Shown here: piece after piece, positions 53,901 through 63,558 of the stretch
Layout: the number at the start of each line of letters is the position of its first letter
Numbering within the stretch: position 1 is the first letter of the stretch
Origin: Vigna angularis
Lineage: Eukaryota > Streptophyta > Magnoliopsida > Fabales > Fabaceae
DNA: 64,000 nucleotides
Direction: 5' to 3'
Assembly: GCF_016808095.1 (NCBI RefSeq)
Contig: NC_068972.1
Location: 40,455,029-40,519,028, forward strand
Notes under the pieces: model-generated
Told to the model about the DNA's origin: nothing
What the model saw: only the letters and a program-made list of their open reading frames with translations
Database searches by the model: none
Made by a program: the position numbers and the translations under genes

Positions 53901-54960
53901 ATGACTTTATATCTTCTTTGACAAGGAAGGTTTTAGTCAATCTTCTTATGAGCATACCTTGTTATTAAAGTTGGAGATGGAGATACAATCTTGATTGTAT
54001 GTCTCTATGTTGATGATCTTATTTTTACGATCAATGATGACCATATGTTTGAAGAATTTAAAAATTCTATTATTCATGATTTTGATATATCAAATTTTGG
54101 ACAAATGAGATACTTTCTTGGCACAGTGCAAAGTCAAAAAGGTATTTTTATTTGTTAAAAGAAATATGTCCAAGGAATGTTAGAAAGGCTTGATATGAAT
54201 AAGTGAAATCCAATCCATAATCCAATTGTTCCAGGGTGCAAACTCACGAAGGGAGGGTGAAAACTCATGAAGGGATGAAAATGGAATTAGATTCGACAAC
54301 ACTCGATACAAGCAACTAATTGACAATTTTATGTACCTAATTGCTACTCACCTTATATCATGTTTGTTGTCAGTCTTTTAAGCAGATATATAAAGCATCC
54401 TGAAGAAATGTATCTCCAAGCTGCTAAAAAAGTATTGAAATATATAAAAGTAACTTTCAAAATTGGAATATTATGCAGAAAGGTAGGAGTTGAGAATTGG
54501 TTACTTATACAGACCATGATTATGCTAGAGATTTGAATGATAGGGAAAGTATTTCAGGTTATGTTTTTTTTTATTAAGTTCAGGTGTTGTTTCTTACCAA
54601 GAAACCACCAATAATCACTTTATCTACCTGAAGCTGAGTTTGTAGTTACCGTGTTATGTTCCTGTCAAGCCATTTGAATAAGGAAAATTTTTTATTGATT
54701 TTAATCATCTCATAACATATGGCACAATGATTTTCTGCAATAATAATTCACCTATTGAATTCTTAAAAAATCCAATTTTTTATGGTCGTAGCAAGCATAA
54801 AGATATCAAATTTTATTTTTTTGGAAGCTCACAAAGAATGAAACCGTAAAACTAGTCCTTTGTCATACTCAATAATAGGTCACACACATAATGACCAAAC
54901 CATTCAAGCTTTGATCATTTTGTGAAGCTTCCAAATTTATTAACAGTTTGTTCCGATTCA
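53900..54960 (+). mobile_element. Copia reverse-transcriptase/RNase H relic, plus-strand copy
   Basis: Frames in order: FDKEGFSQSSYEH-like near 53915, then TILIVCLYVDDLIFTINDDH with the intact YVDD motif, FEEFKNSIIHDFDISNFGQM, RYFLGTVQSQKGIFI, then SLLSRYIKHPEEMYLQAAKK and VLKYIK near 54380-54450. The RNase H part follows in broken frames to about 54960 (KHKDIKF-like near 54795). It is the same region of pol as the minus-strand copy and meets it head to head at about 53900. Confidence 0.82.
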
Positions 54961-55197
54961 AATATAAACTGAATACAAAGTTTTTATTATAGATTTAAAT
55001 TAGATTTCAAAAGTCTGTTAATTAATGCTTTGAATAATCCATATCTTTTAAGGATTTATCTAATGTTTTCCTAATTATTCTCCACCTTAGTAAGTTATAA
55101 AATGTGGGTTTCAGTTTTTATGTCTTCTCTATAAGGCTATATATTAGTTATCAATTAATAAATAAATTTGAATTTTCAGCTCAATTATTTTAAATTC

Positions 55198-55204
<7 letters not shown>

Positions 55205-55231
<27 letters not shown>
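55205..55231. repeat. (TA)n microsatellite
   Basis: About 27 bp of TA dinucleotide repeat. Confidence 0.9.
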
Positions 55232-55566
55232 GACCATAATTCAATTGACATTACTTTTAATAAAAAAGTTAAATTAAATTTATTGGTATTTTATCTTGTA
55301 CCATTTAATTTTGGGACATTTCTTCCTTCACTTCCAACATTTCTTTCTATATCTTCATATATTTTAAAATTTCAATTTTTTATTATTTTTAATTCTAGGC
55401 TATATAATCTTTTTGAAATGAAATAATTCTAAATATAAAAAACCATATAATATAAAAAAACTGTATTACATGTAGTTAAAAATAAAAAAAATTACATTTT
55501 AAATTGTATAATTTAAAATTTAATTATTTATATTTTAAATTATATAATCTGAAATTTAAAATGTAA

Positions 55567-55785
55567 TTATATAAGATCTGAATGATGGAGTGGAAGCGGA
55601 TGTGGAAGGTGGAAGAAGAAGATGGGCTGGAGGTGGAGGTGGAAGAAAGTATAGAGGTAGCATGGGGAAGGAGAAGGGAAGAAAACGAGGGCAAATTTTA
55701 CTTTTCATTTTTCTTACCGAGGTGCAGGAAGAAAGTATGGAGATGCAGCAACAAATTTTTTAACTTTCTCGTTCCTTCTCAATTT
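55567..55785 (-). mobile_element. MULE terminal region relic
   Basis: Purine-rich sequence (GGTGGAAGAAGAAGATGGGC) followed by CGAGGTGCAGGAAGAAAGTA and TGGAGATGCAGCAACAA. Its reverse complement (TTGTTGCTGCATCTCC, CTTTCTTCCTGCACCTCG) matches the pattern of the MULE ends at 15.4 and 28.0 kb. No partner end was found nearby. The plus-strand open frame over it is not taken as a gene. Confidence 0.5.
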
Positions 55786-55854
55786 TTGACACTATTGTTT
55801 CCAACAAAAAGTTTACTGCATTAAAAAACGAATCTTTCCTTTGCTGATCAGATC

Positions 55855-56310
55855 TTTCTTCTTCATATAATAGTAAAATGTCAGCTCATGTACAAAATGT
55901 TAAAGCAAACTTATCTCTGCAGTCCAGCACTTGCTGAGATAGGATTATAATAAGCCAATAGCAAAACTTCTCACAAAACTAACTCTTTGTAATTTAAGTA
56001 TTCTATGTCTATGAACATAATATAAAATGTTTGCCTCGCTTTCCTTTCTAGAAATATGCATCAATTGTATCGGATCTTCTCAGCTTATTTCCTCTTTACC
56101 TTAACTAGTTTTGAATCTATAAAACTTTTGGTTTCATCTTTGTACAGTATCTTTAAACATGAGAAAGCAAAACATAAATACAGATAACTACCAATCCATT
56201 TTTTTTTATGGTTGTGAAACTCAGTCTGTAATAAAGGGAATTGTGTTGTGCGTTGTTACCATTTGTTTGTATGTCTGTGAACCTTTAGATGAACAGATCA
56301 TGTGTGCTAA
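55855..56310 (+). pseudogene. Relic of NF-YA exons 2-3 and introns (copy A)
   Basis: Matches the NF-YA gene at 47975-48480 in order. TTCTTCTTCA then GTAAAATGT correspond to the start of exon 2, CCAGCACTTGCTGAG to its middle, and CAAAACTTCTCACAAAACTA to intron 2. AAAATGTTTGCCTCGCTTTC marks the end of that intron, followed by ATGCATCAATTGTATCGGAT for exon 3 and TTTCCTCTTTACCTTAACTA for intron 3. Frames are destroyed, so it is a nonfunctional duplicate lying just beyond the 3' end of the SAUR gene at 56588-56872. Confidence 0.72.
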
Positions 56311-56539
56311 AAAACATAAATGAGCGTAAAAGAGATATAAGAAAAACAGTAAAACTGTCTATCCTTAACATAAAAGGATAATGTTGTACATATTAGAATT
56401 GGTTGAGATTTGGAAAAAGCACCAAAAAATGTTCATGGAAATGTGTAGTCCTCACGTTCTCATTCAAGTCAAAATTTCCAGCTTTAATTGGACATGAAAA
56501 ATACTGAAAATGTTCACAAAAAAATGAAAGTTCCTTCTG

Positions 56540-56566
56540 TACAAATTTGCCTCGACTAATCTATCC
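56540..56566 (-). promoter_or_regulatory. DST-like mRNA-instability element of the first SAUR
   Basis: On the minus strand GGATAGATTAG, six bases, then CAAATTTGTA lies about 20 bases after the stop codon. It resembles the SAUR downstream (DST) element with its ATAGATT and GTA blocks, known to make SAUR transcripts short-lived. Confidence 0.6.
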
Positions 56567-56587
56567 TAGTTTCTATCATAGCTTGAT

Positions 56588-56872
56588 TTACAGCAGCTCA
56601 TTCAGGCGAGAAGTGAGGTTTAGAAACTCATCCTCGTTGCATGGAATTGTGAGGCCACCCGTTGGATGATCATATCCAAATTCTTCTTGAGCTTGGCATA
56701 GTAAATGTTGAAATGAAGGTTGGTTCAAGAATGATATTGGAATCACAAAGCGTCTCATGTTAACTCCAACATAGACTGCAAGATAGCCTTTTGGGACTTC
56801 AACTCCCTTGCGAGTTGCTTTGGATGCTGAAAATGATCCCTGTCTAACAATACCTGGGATGCGGAAACCCAT
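56588..56872 (-). CDS. SAUR family protein (copy A, minus strand)
   Basis: Intronless, 94 residues, starting [20 protein letters not shown]. An upstream in-frame ATG at 56896 would add eight residues, but MGFR is the conserved SAUR start. The SAUR core is [52 protein letters not shown], ending in LTSRLNELL. SAURs of this X15/10A5 type are small auxin-induced proteins that bind and inhibit PP2C.D phosphatases, so that plasma-membrane proton pumps stay active and cells expand. A TATA-like box on the minus strand is at about 57002-57010. It forms a divergent pair with the SAUR at 57752 and is nearly identical to the gene at 60438-60722. Confidence 0.95.
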   Translation of the reverse strand: MGFRIPGIVRQGSFSASKATRKGVEVPKGYLAVYVGVNMRRFVIPISFLNQPSFQHLLCQAQEEFGYDHPTGGLTIPCNEDEFLNLTSRLNELL

Positions 56873-57751
56873 TGTTTTTATTTCTCTCACAAACAAACAA
56901 TATGTTGTGTGATGTCAAACTCTTTGTGAGGATGAAACTTTGGAATTCTGATGCTTCAGACTGCAAATGACTTGGGTTGCTTGAAGATTCAAAACAATAG
57001 TGTATATATAGTCCCTAATGAGAACTCTGTGAATGACTTTTGGTAAGGCCATGATGGGGTCCAAGGAGGAACAGATATCACATGGTATTGTCTTAGATAC
57101 CTCATTCATGGATTAATGAGAATGCATGCCATATCCCACATTCTACCTTCTAAGAAAGTGGCAATCCACGTTAAGTTAGATACAACATCAAAGCTGAAAC
57201 CTTATTCTTGTTCACTCATTGATAGACATGTAGTAGACATACTGCAGACATCTCACATGTTTATTTAAATGAGACTATTATGCTGTTGATATATGCAGCT
57301 TTCATGTACCAACTAATACAAGGGTGAAATAAGCAACCTGTAAATGTTGAGGATTGAGATAACTCTGAAGCAGTGGCGACCAACATTGAATGTGTGATGA
57401 GACACTATGAGCCACAACTTCTATGGATGCCAAAGTCTAACAACAATGCGTGAAATTTGCACACTGCCCTTAATAATTGTAACATACTAAACACGATACA
57501 TGTTTCTATTTCGAAGACAACACTATATAACTTGTCTATGATTTGGCCCCATTATTCCAGTCTCATATCTCTCCTGAATCAATAATTCATCTATCAAGTG
57601 GTTTCTCCGATAGCCTTTTATCTCTATATATAATTCATGGCTGCACACCTTTAGAACCAACACAGATCATTCACATCCTAAAGCATTCAAAATTCAAAAA
57701 CTTAGTTTTAAGAATTTCTCAAAACCCTTTTGTTCTCGAATTTCTCACACG
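56873..57751. promoter_or_regulatory. Bidirectional promoter region between divergent SAURs (copy A)
   Basis: An 879 bp interval. TATA-like sequences occur at both ends: TATATATAG on the minus-strand side near 57002-57010, and CTATATATAA near 57624-57632 for the plus-strand gene. Strongly similar to 60723-61572. Confidence 0.7.
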
Positions 57752-58030
57752 ATGGGCTTTCGTTTACCCGGTATCAGAAGGACTTCATCTGGCAGAAATC
57801 AAGCATCTTCAAAAGTGTTGGATGCGCCAAAGGGATACCTTGCAGTCTATGTGGGAGAGAATATGAAACGATTTGTGATTCCTGTATCACACCTGAACCA
57901 ACCTTTATTCCAAGACTTGTTGAGTCAAGCTGAGGAAGAATTTGGATATGATCATCCCATGGGTGGCCTCACAATTCCTTGCAGCGAATATGTCTTCCAA
58001 CATATTACTTCTTGTTTGAATGGACAATAG
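57752..58030 (+). CDS. SAUR family protein (copy A, plus strand)
   Basis: Intronless, 92 residues, starting [20 protein letters not shown]. The SAUR core is [52 protein letters not shown], ending ITSCLNGQ. Same presumed role as its divergent partner (early auxin response, cell expansion). It differs from the gene at 61573-61851 by only about two residues. A longer out-of-frame open frame starting at 57543 covers its leader and is not considered a gene. A DST-like element follows the stop. Confidence 0.95.
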   Translation: MGFRLPGIRRTSSGRNQASSKVLDAPKGYLAVYVGENMKRFVIPVSHLNQPLFQDLLSQAEEEFGYDHPMGGLTIPCSEYVFQHITSCLNGQ

Positions 58031-58044
58031 ATCTCATTTTTTGA

Positions 58045-58076
58045 GGCTGACATAGATTAGTAGTAACACTTTTGTA
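58045..58076 (+). promoter_or_regulatory. DST-like element of the second SAUR
   Basis: GGCTGACATAGATTAG, then CACTTTTGTA, starting 15 bases after the stop codon. This matches the three-block DST pattern (GGA, ATAGATT, GTA). Confidence 0.65.
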
Positions 58077-58339
58077 AAATAGGAATATTCTCATTTTGTA
58101 AAGTTGTCTCTTGAGAATTTGAGAAATGAAATATCATCGGATCGGCAAAATCAGAGTCTGTAATTTTTTTCTTCAATGAGAATGAACTCGACTGCTCAAC
58201 CATCTCCTTTTGAGTTTTTGCTTATTAGTTAGTGTTCCAGTTTTCTAAAGAAAGAATCTGGAGGAAGGAAAGTTAATGCTAGAAACTATAGAATTGTGAT
58301 GCTAATTTATTTTAGGTCACTAATTTAAGGCAGGTCTGA

Positions 58340-58910
58340 TATCATCATGCTTGCAAGAAGTTACTTTTTCCATTCATGAATGATCCAAGTGATATCCATC
58401 TAGGTGAAGCAAGAAGGGTGCTAAGAGGTACTTTGAGCTATGGAATAAATTATGTCAAGAAGACTGAAGCAATGTATGTTGGCATTTGTGATAGTGATTG
58501 GGCTAGATGCATGAATAGTATGAAAAACACTTCACATATATTCTTTCACTCGGCTTAGGTATTTTTTCACGTCTGCAAAAAGCAGCAAGTTGTATCTCAT
58601 ACTTCTAGAATAGTTGGATATATTTCAACTAGCTTGGCAACCCAACAAGCAATTGCAATTAATTGAAGAGAATACTTGAAGATTTTGGTGAAAATAAGAG
58701 GTTCTAACTATTGGCTGTGATGACAAAACAGCCATTGCTATGGGCAAGCAACCAATTTACAGTGGATGGAAGAACAAAACACATAACAGTCAAACATCTT
58801 TTAATCATGAAATAGTTAAAGAAGATGTAAAATTGGAGTTTTTCAAGTCCAATGATCAACTTGCTGATATTTTCATAAATACTTAGTGGAGTTTGAGTGT
58901 TTATTAAATA
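58340..58910 (+). mobile_element. Copia RNase H relic
   Basis: Frames read SRFMNDPSDIHLGEARRVLR, then ICDSDWARCMNSMKNTSHIF, VFFHVCKKQQVVSHTSRI-like after a stop, and NDQLADIF near 58850. These are the RT end and RNase H of Ty1/copia with stops and frameshifts. It lies between the two SAUR blocks. No LTRs are assigned. Confidence 0.82.
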
Positions 58911-59078
58911 GCTTTTAAGAGTATTTAGTAGTACTTATGTAATTCTTATTAAACTTATAGCATTCTAACAGTTACTTCTCAATATTTAAAATGTTTTGAA
59001 TGTAGTAGAGAAAGTAAGAAAAAAAAATCAAAAGAGAAAACAATTTAACCCCAAAATATATTCCTCCTTTTAAATTTT

Positions 59079-59640
59079 CTACACAATTTGCAGTACCTCT
59101 ACTTCCTCAGTGTCATCCCTTTCTCCTGCTCTGTCTCCATTCACAGAACCTTTACTTCCTTCAGAACCTCTTTCCAAATTTTTTATTCTTCGCATCAATT
59201 CCTTCTTCATGTCACTAAGCCTCTGGAAATTGGCTCGAGTTTCCTCTCTTGACTCTTCAACTGCACGAACATTTTCCATCACAAGTCTCTCCATTACACT
59301 CATGTGGCTCTCTATATCTCACCGTATCTTTGATCCGTAATGTCGGACTAATTATTAAGTTTCTTGGTGCCAAGAAACCTAGATACTATCTCACAATAAA
59401 TAATCACAAAAGATTTATGAATCCTCTCACAGTGAGGAGAAAATATAAACACTCAACAACCATCAAAATACACACCCACTAAGATATAAGCAAAACATAA
59501 CTAACAATAACTAATAATAACTGTCAACCACTAAAGGAAAACTATCCCTAAATGCTATGAAATTCTTCCTAACTCCTCCAACCATTACTTACTAACTGCC
59601 ATGTTTATTTTTTCTGACGTAAACCTTCTAAGACCTACCA
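59079..59640 (-). mobile_element. Gag start and 5' LTR/leader remnant of a truncated retrotransposon
   Basis: On the minus strand, 59303-59079 encodes 74 residues (MSVMERLVMENVRAVEESRE ... KKELMRRIKNLERG), a charged coiled coil typical of the beginning of gypsy-type gag, ending at a stop. Upstream (59340-59640) lies LTR/leader-like sequence with TTACGGATCAAAGATACGG where a primer-binding site would be expected. The body of the element is missing. Confidence 0.5.
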
Positions 59641-60170
59641 ATCACACATTTATTCTTCATACGATTGTAAAATGTCAGGACATATAGAAAATCCAAACGC
59701 AAATTACTCACAGCAGTCAACACTTGCTACTGATAGAGTTTAACAAACCTTTGGTAAAAGTTCTCAAAAAAACTACCTCTTGTCATTTTATTATTTTATT
59801 TCTGTAGGACACGATATAAAATGTTATTGTGACGATTTAGTCCCTAGAGATATGTCCAAAATATCCTTGTTCCAATTTCTTTGGCTCTTCTCTTCTTATT
59901 GATATCCAATTTCTTTGGCTCTTCTCTTCTTATTGATATCCAATTTTCTGTTTCCTCTTTACCTTAACTAGTTCTAAATCTACATAAATTTCGGTTTTAT
60001 TTATGTATAGTGTATTCAAACATGAGAAAGACATAAATAAAAACCCACAAGTATATTGTGTCCATCTTTTTTGAAACTTACATAGCCTATAATCAAGTGG
60101 ATTGTGGCGTTTGTTGCTTGTGATTATATTTATATGTCTGTGTAGATGTACCTAATAATGTGTCCCAAAA
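59641..60170 (+). pseudogene. Relic of NF-YA exons 2-3 and introns (copy B)
   Basis: Corresponds to 55855-56310 and to NF-YA 47975-48480. GTAAAATGTCAGGACATA and CACTTGCT mark exon 2 remains. AACAAACCTTTGGTAAAAGT, CTACCTCTTGTCATTTTATT and ATTTTATTTCTGTAGGACAC are closer to NF-YA intron 2 than copy A is. TTTCCTCTTTACCTTAACTA marks intron 3. No open frame remains. Confidence 0.72.
59871..59938. repeat. Perfect 34 bp tandem duplication
   Basis: Two identical 34 bp copies beginning TCCAATTTCTTTGGCTCTTC, starting at 59871 and 59905, with a third partial start at 59939. Located in the NF-YA relic copy B. Confidence 0.95.
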
Positions 60171-60389
60171 CATCTACAGAGTATAAAAGAGATACAAGAA
60201 AGGAGAAAAATTGTCTGGTCTGAACGTGATAATGTTGTATATATTAGAATTCGTTGAGATCTGGCAAAAGCAATAAAAAGTGTTTATGAAAAATGTCTAG
60301 TCCTAACATCTTCATTCTTATCAGAATTTCCAGCTTTTCTAGGATTATACAGGGATGGAAAATATTCATAAAAAAGAATGTTCCTTCTG

Positions 60390-60416
60390 TACAAATTTGC
60401 CTCAAGTAATCTATCC
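60390..60416 (-). promoter_or_regulatory. DST-like element of the third SAUR
   Basis: Minus strand GGATAGATTA then CAAATTTGTA, about 20 bases after the stop codon, as in the copy A gene. Confidence 0.6.
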
Positions 60417-60437
60417 TAGTTTCTATCATAGCTTGAT

Positions 60438-60722
60438 TTACAGCAGCTCATTCAGGCGAGAAGTGATGGTTAGAAACTCATCCTCATTGCATGGAATTGT
60501 GAGGCCACCCGTTGGATGATCATATCCAAATTCTTCTTGAGCTTGGCATAGTAAATGTTGAAATGAAGGTTGGTTCAAGTATGATATTGGAATCACAAAG
60601 CGTCTCATGTTAACTCCAACATAGACTGCAAGATAGCCTTTTGGGACTTCAACTCCCTTGCGAGTTGCTTTGGATGCTGAAAATGATCCCTGTCTAGCAA
60701 TACCTGGGATGCGGAAACCCAT
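60438..60722 (-). CDS. SAUR family protein (copy B, minus strand)
   Basis: Intronless, 94 residues, starting [20 protein letters not shown]. An in-frame ATG 45 bases upstream is not conserved in the duplicate and is not preferred. The core is [52 protein letters not shown]. It differs from the gene at 56588-56872 at about four residues (for example V9 to A and F to Y before LNQPSF). Auxin-responsive, same presumed role as the others. Divergent partner at 61573. Confidence 0.95.
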   Translation of the reverse strand: MGFRIPGIARQGSFSASKATRKGVEVPKGYLAVYVGVNMRRFVIPISYLNQPSFQHLLCQAQEEFGYDHPTGGLTIPCNEDEFLTITSRLNELL

Positions 60723-61572
60723 TGTTTTATTGCTCTCACAAACAAAAAGTATGTTGTGTGATGTCAACTCGCTGTGAGGATGAAACTTTGGAATTATGCT
60801 GCTTCAGAATGCAAATGACTTCGGTTGCTTGATGATTCTAAACAATAGTATATATATAGTCCCTAATGAGAACTCTGAATGATTTTTGGGAAGGCCATGA
60901 TGGGGTCCAAGGAGGAACAGAGATCACATGGTATTGTCTTAGAGACCTCATTCATGGATTAATGAGAATGCATGCCATACCCCACATTCTACCTTCTAAG
61001 AAAGTGACAATGCACATTAAGTTAGATGCATCATCAAAGCTGAAACCTAATTCTTGTTCACTCATTGATAGACATGTAGTAGACATACTGCAGACATCTC
61101 ACATGTATATTTAAATAAGACTATTATGCTGTTGATATATGCAGCTTTCATGTACCAACTAATACAAGGGTGAAATAAGCAACCTGTAAATGTTGAGGAT
61201 TGAGATAACTCTGAAACAATGACGACCAACATTGAATGTGTGATGAGACGATATGAGCCACAGAGGTGTAATATACTAAACACGATACATCTTTCTATTC
61301 TGGAGACACATGTAATAATTTGAAGACAGCACCATATAACTTGTCTATGATTTGGCCCCATTATTCAAGTCTCATATCTCTCCTGAATCAATAATTCATC
61401 TATCAAGTGGTTTCTCCGATAGCCTTTTATCTCTATATATAATTCATGGCTGCACACGTTTAGAACCAACACAGATCATTCACATCCTAAAGCATTCAAA
61501 ATTCAAACACTTAGTTTCAAGAATTTCTCAAAACCCTTTTGTTCTCGAATTTCTCACACGGTTAATACAACA
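60723..61572. promoter_or_regulatory. Bidirectional promoter region between divergent SAURs (copy B)
   Basis: An 850 bp interval with TATA-like boxes near 60848-60858 (minus side) and 61432-61442 (plus side). It is strongly similar to the copy A interval except for small indels, for example near 61262. Confidence 0.7.
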
Positions 61573-61851
61573 ATGGGCTTTCGTTTACCCGGTATCAGAA
61601 GGACTTCATCTGGGAGAAATCAATCATCTTCAAAAGTGTTGGATGCGCCAAAGGGATACCTTGCAGTCTATGTCGGAGAGAATATGAAACGGTTTGTGAT
61701 TCCTGTATCACACCTGAACCAACCGCTATTCCAAGACTTGTTGAGTCAAGCTGAGGAAGAGTTTGGATATGATCATCCCATGGGTGGCCTCACAATTCCT
61801 TGCAGCGAACATGTCTTCCAACATATTACTTCTTGTTTGAATGGACAATAA
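61573..61851 (+). CDS. SAUR family protein (copy B, plus strand)
   Basis: Intronless, 92 residues, starting [20 protein letters not shown] with core [52 protein letters not shown], ending ITSCLNGQ. It is almost identical to the gene at 57752-58030 (A/S near residue 18, Y/H near residue 82). Early auxin-response type with the same presumed PP2C.D-inhibiting role. A DST-like element follows the stop. Confidence 0.95.
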   Translation: MGFRLPGIRRTSSGRNQSSSKVLDAPKGYLAVYVGENMKRFVIPVSHLNQPLFQDLLSQAEEEFGYDHPMGGLTIPCSEHVFQHITSCLNGQ

Positions 61852-61865
61852 ATCTCAATTTTTGA

Positions 61866-61897
61866 GGCTGACATAGATTAGTAGTAGCATTTTTGTA
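61866..61897 (+). promoter_or_regulatory. DST-like element of the fourth SAUR
   Basis: GGCTGACATAGATTAG then GCATTTTTGTA, 15 bases after the stop. It is the closest of the four to the recalled DST consensus. Confidence 0.68.
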
Positions 61898-61959
61898 CAA
61901 TAGGAATATTCTCATCTTGTAAAGTTGTCTCTTTCCTGTGAATTTGGGAAATGAAAGAC

Positions 61960-62473
61960 CATCCAGTTGACAATTATTTTTTTCTACAATGAGAATGAAT
62001 TCAACTGCTAAGGCATCTCGGTTTAGTTTTTTGTTTATTAGTTACAATGTTCCATTCAGTGCAGTAAATACTAGACTTTGTTTTAAAACTATAGAAAGTA
62101 GCAACAAAACACTTGATTCTAAACAAGGGTAGAACAGAGTGTCTTTCTAGGATCAAAGAGAAAGATAAATTTATTTGGGACAAAATTCAAGTAGATTATA
62201 TTAACAAGTACACATTCAGAATTAAAAATTTTAGATACCACGCCGGAAATCAGAATTGAAGCACATTCTCTGCTACCAAATTGTGGAAGATATCTGTTGG
62301 ACTCCTCTACTGGACATACATGAAAGAATCCGTACCTAAACTGGAAGATATGGATATGAAAAGTCTGGAGCCGTGAATCCACCTGCAAACTATACAAGTT
62401 GGCCAAAGCCCAACCAAGAGATCATATGCGATCACATACACCAAATCAAACTACCGAAACTTTGGACTTATGT
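61960..62473. other. Intergenic between SAUR copy B and the right-end retrotransposon
   Basis: The part 62200-62440 is less AT-rich than its surroundings and has a 95-codon minus-strand open frame (62406-62119, starting MANLYSLQVDSRLQTFHI). No family is recognised, so it is not called as a gene. Confidence 0.35.
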
Positions 62474-62783
62474 TGTTAGGGATTCGGGAAGGAATTCCTA
62501 ACAAGCTCTCTCTCTATCTCAAACACAACAATCAAGAACTTGTAAAGAAGGAATAGTATGAATGGTATTCACAACAATGAATCAAGAATACACTGTATCT
62601 TAGGAGCTTAACCTCCTCCACCTGGGTCTAAGACCGGTCAACACATACAAACTACACAACTGGCTAACTGAAACAATAAAGGGTCCTAATATATAGGCCT
62701 TTTCCCGCCCTCTCACTTAACTGATTAACGGTTAAGTGTTCTGTTTCCCTTTTCTCATTTCCTATACTCTCTAAGTCCTAACA
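62474..62783 (-). repeat. 3' LTR (310 bp)
   Basis: On the minus strand it starts TGTTAGGACTTAGAGAGTAT and ends GAATCCCTAACA, with the 7 bp terminal inversion TGTTAGG/CCTAACA. It contains a TATA-like CCTATATATTAGG near 62690. The element-side neighbour AAGGGGGAGTAA (62795-62784) is a good polypurine tract. Confidence 0.8.
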
Positions 62784-63558
62784 TTACTCCCCCTTGAAGA
62801 TCAACCTTGTCCTCAAGGTTGGAAACGTGAGATTTGATCTCCTTGATCCGCTTCATCATCTTGTACTCATATGAATGGAATCCTTTGGAAACTGCCCTCC
62901 AATTCAGGTCTGGAGGTTTGGGTGGTGGCAATTCTTCCTCCAATAACTTCCATCCTTCTTGGATTTTATTAGCTTCCAGCATTCTGGTCACCTCATTTCC
63001 AGAATTATAAGCCGTGAGGAAATGGTCTTCGATGTCTTTCAAAGCTTCAAAAAGTTCTCTCCCCTCTGCAGGTGCCTCACGAACGGCAAGACCCTTCTTT
63101 TGTTCGCTGGTCCACCTCTTCACCAAGTCTGTCCTTCTCTCCCGGGCATTGATTCTTCCATCCACCTTTCCCTCCTCATCCTTCATTCTAATGGTAAGGC
63201 CATTCGGCCAATTACTGAGAGGTTGTTTGGACTGTAAGACCGTTCGGCCTTTGAATCTAATTGTAAGACCGTTCGGCCAATGACTAGGAGACCGTTTTGA
63301 GTGTAAAACCGTTCGTCCTTTTACTGTAGCTATAAGACCGTTCGGTTCCTCCCGTCCTCTTCCATTCTGGTCCAGCAGTCCTCTCCCGTGCGGATCCGGC
63401 AATCCTCTCCCGTTCGGTTCTGGCAGTCCTCGACCGTTCGGTTCCAACAGTTCCCTCACGTTCGGTTCCGGTCTTCTCACGTTCGGATCCAGCAGTCCTC
63501 TACCGTGCGGTTCTCTTCTCCATATCTTTATGCCGTTCGGCTCCTCCCCTGCATGCAA
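62755..63558 (-). CDS. Retrotransposon-borne frame with Pro-Asn-Gly-Arg repeats and a DUF632-like fragment
   Basis: 267-codon open frame that may begin further upstream. Residues about 23-75 are tandem LLEPNGRGLPEPNGRGLPDP-type repeats of 7-9 residues. Residues 78-125 hold two copies of a GRTVLHSK ... WPNGLTIR unit. Residues 150-200 read WTSEQKKGLAVREAPAEGRE, then LFEALKDIEDHFLTAYNSGN and EVTRMLEANK, closely resembling the start of the DUF632 domain of plant DUF630/DUF632 (NRG2/APSR1-like) proteins. The end, SHVSNLEDKVDLQGG, resembles the C-terminal end of gypsy polyproteins, and the frame stops inside the LTR. No complete pol protein is visible. A captured host fragment inside the element is inferred, and function is unlikely. 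Confidence in the DUF632 assignment is moderate. Confidence 0.5.
   Translation of the reverse strand: MHAGEEPNGIKIWRREPHGRGLLDPNVRRPEPNVRELLEPNGRGLPEPNGRGLPDPHGRGLLDQNGRGREEPNGLIATVKGRTVLHSKRSPSHWPNGLTIRFKGRTVLQSKQPLSNWPNGLTIRMKDEEGKVDGRINARERRTDLVKRWTSEQKKGLAVREAPAEGRELFEALKDIEDHFLTAYNSGNEVTRMLEANKIQEGWKLLEEELPPPKPPDLNWRAVSKGFHSYEYKMMKRIKEIKSHVSNLEDKVDLQGGVMLGLREYRK

Noticed and set aside
55582..55824. 80-codon Glu/Val-rich frame
   Set aside because: It lies over the purine-rich subterminal sequence of a MULE end. The composition explains the open frame.
57543..57866. 107-codon frame over the SAUR leader, repeated at 61352-61687
   Set aside because: It overlaps the SAUR start in another frame. 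Its conservation follows from the duplication and no family is recognised.
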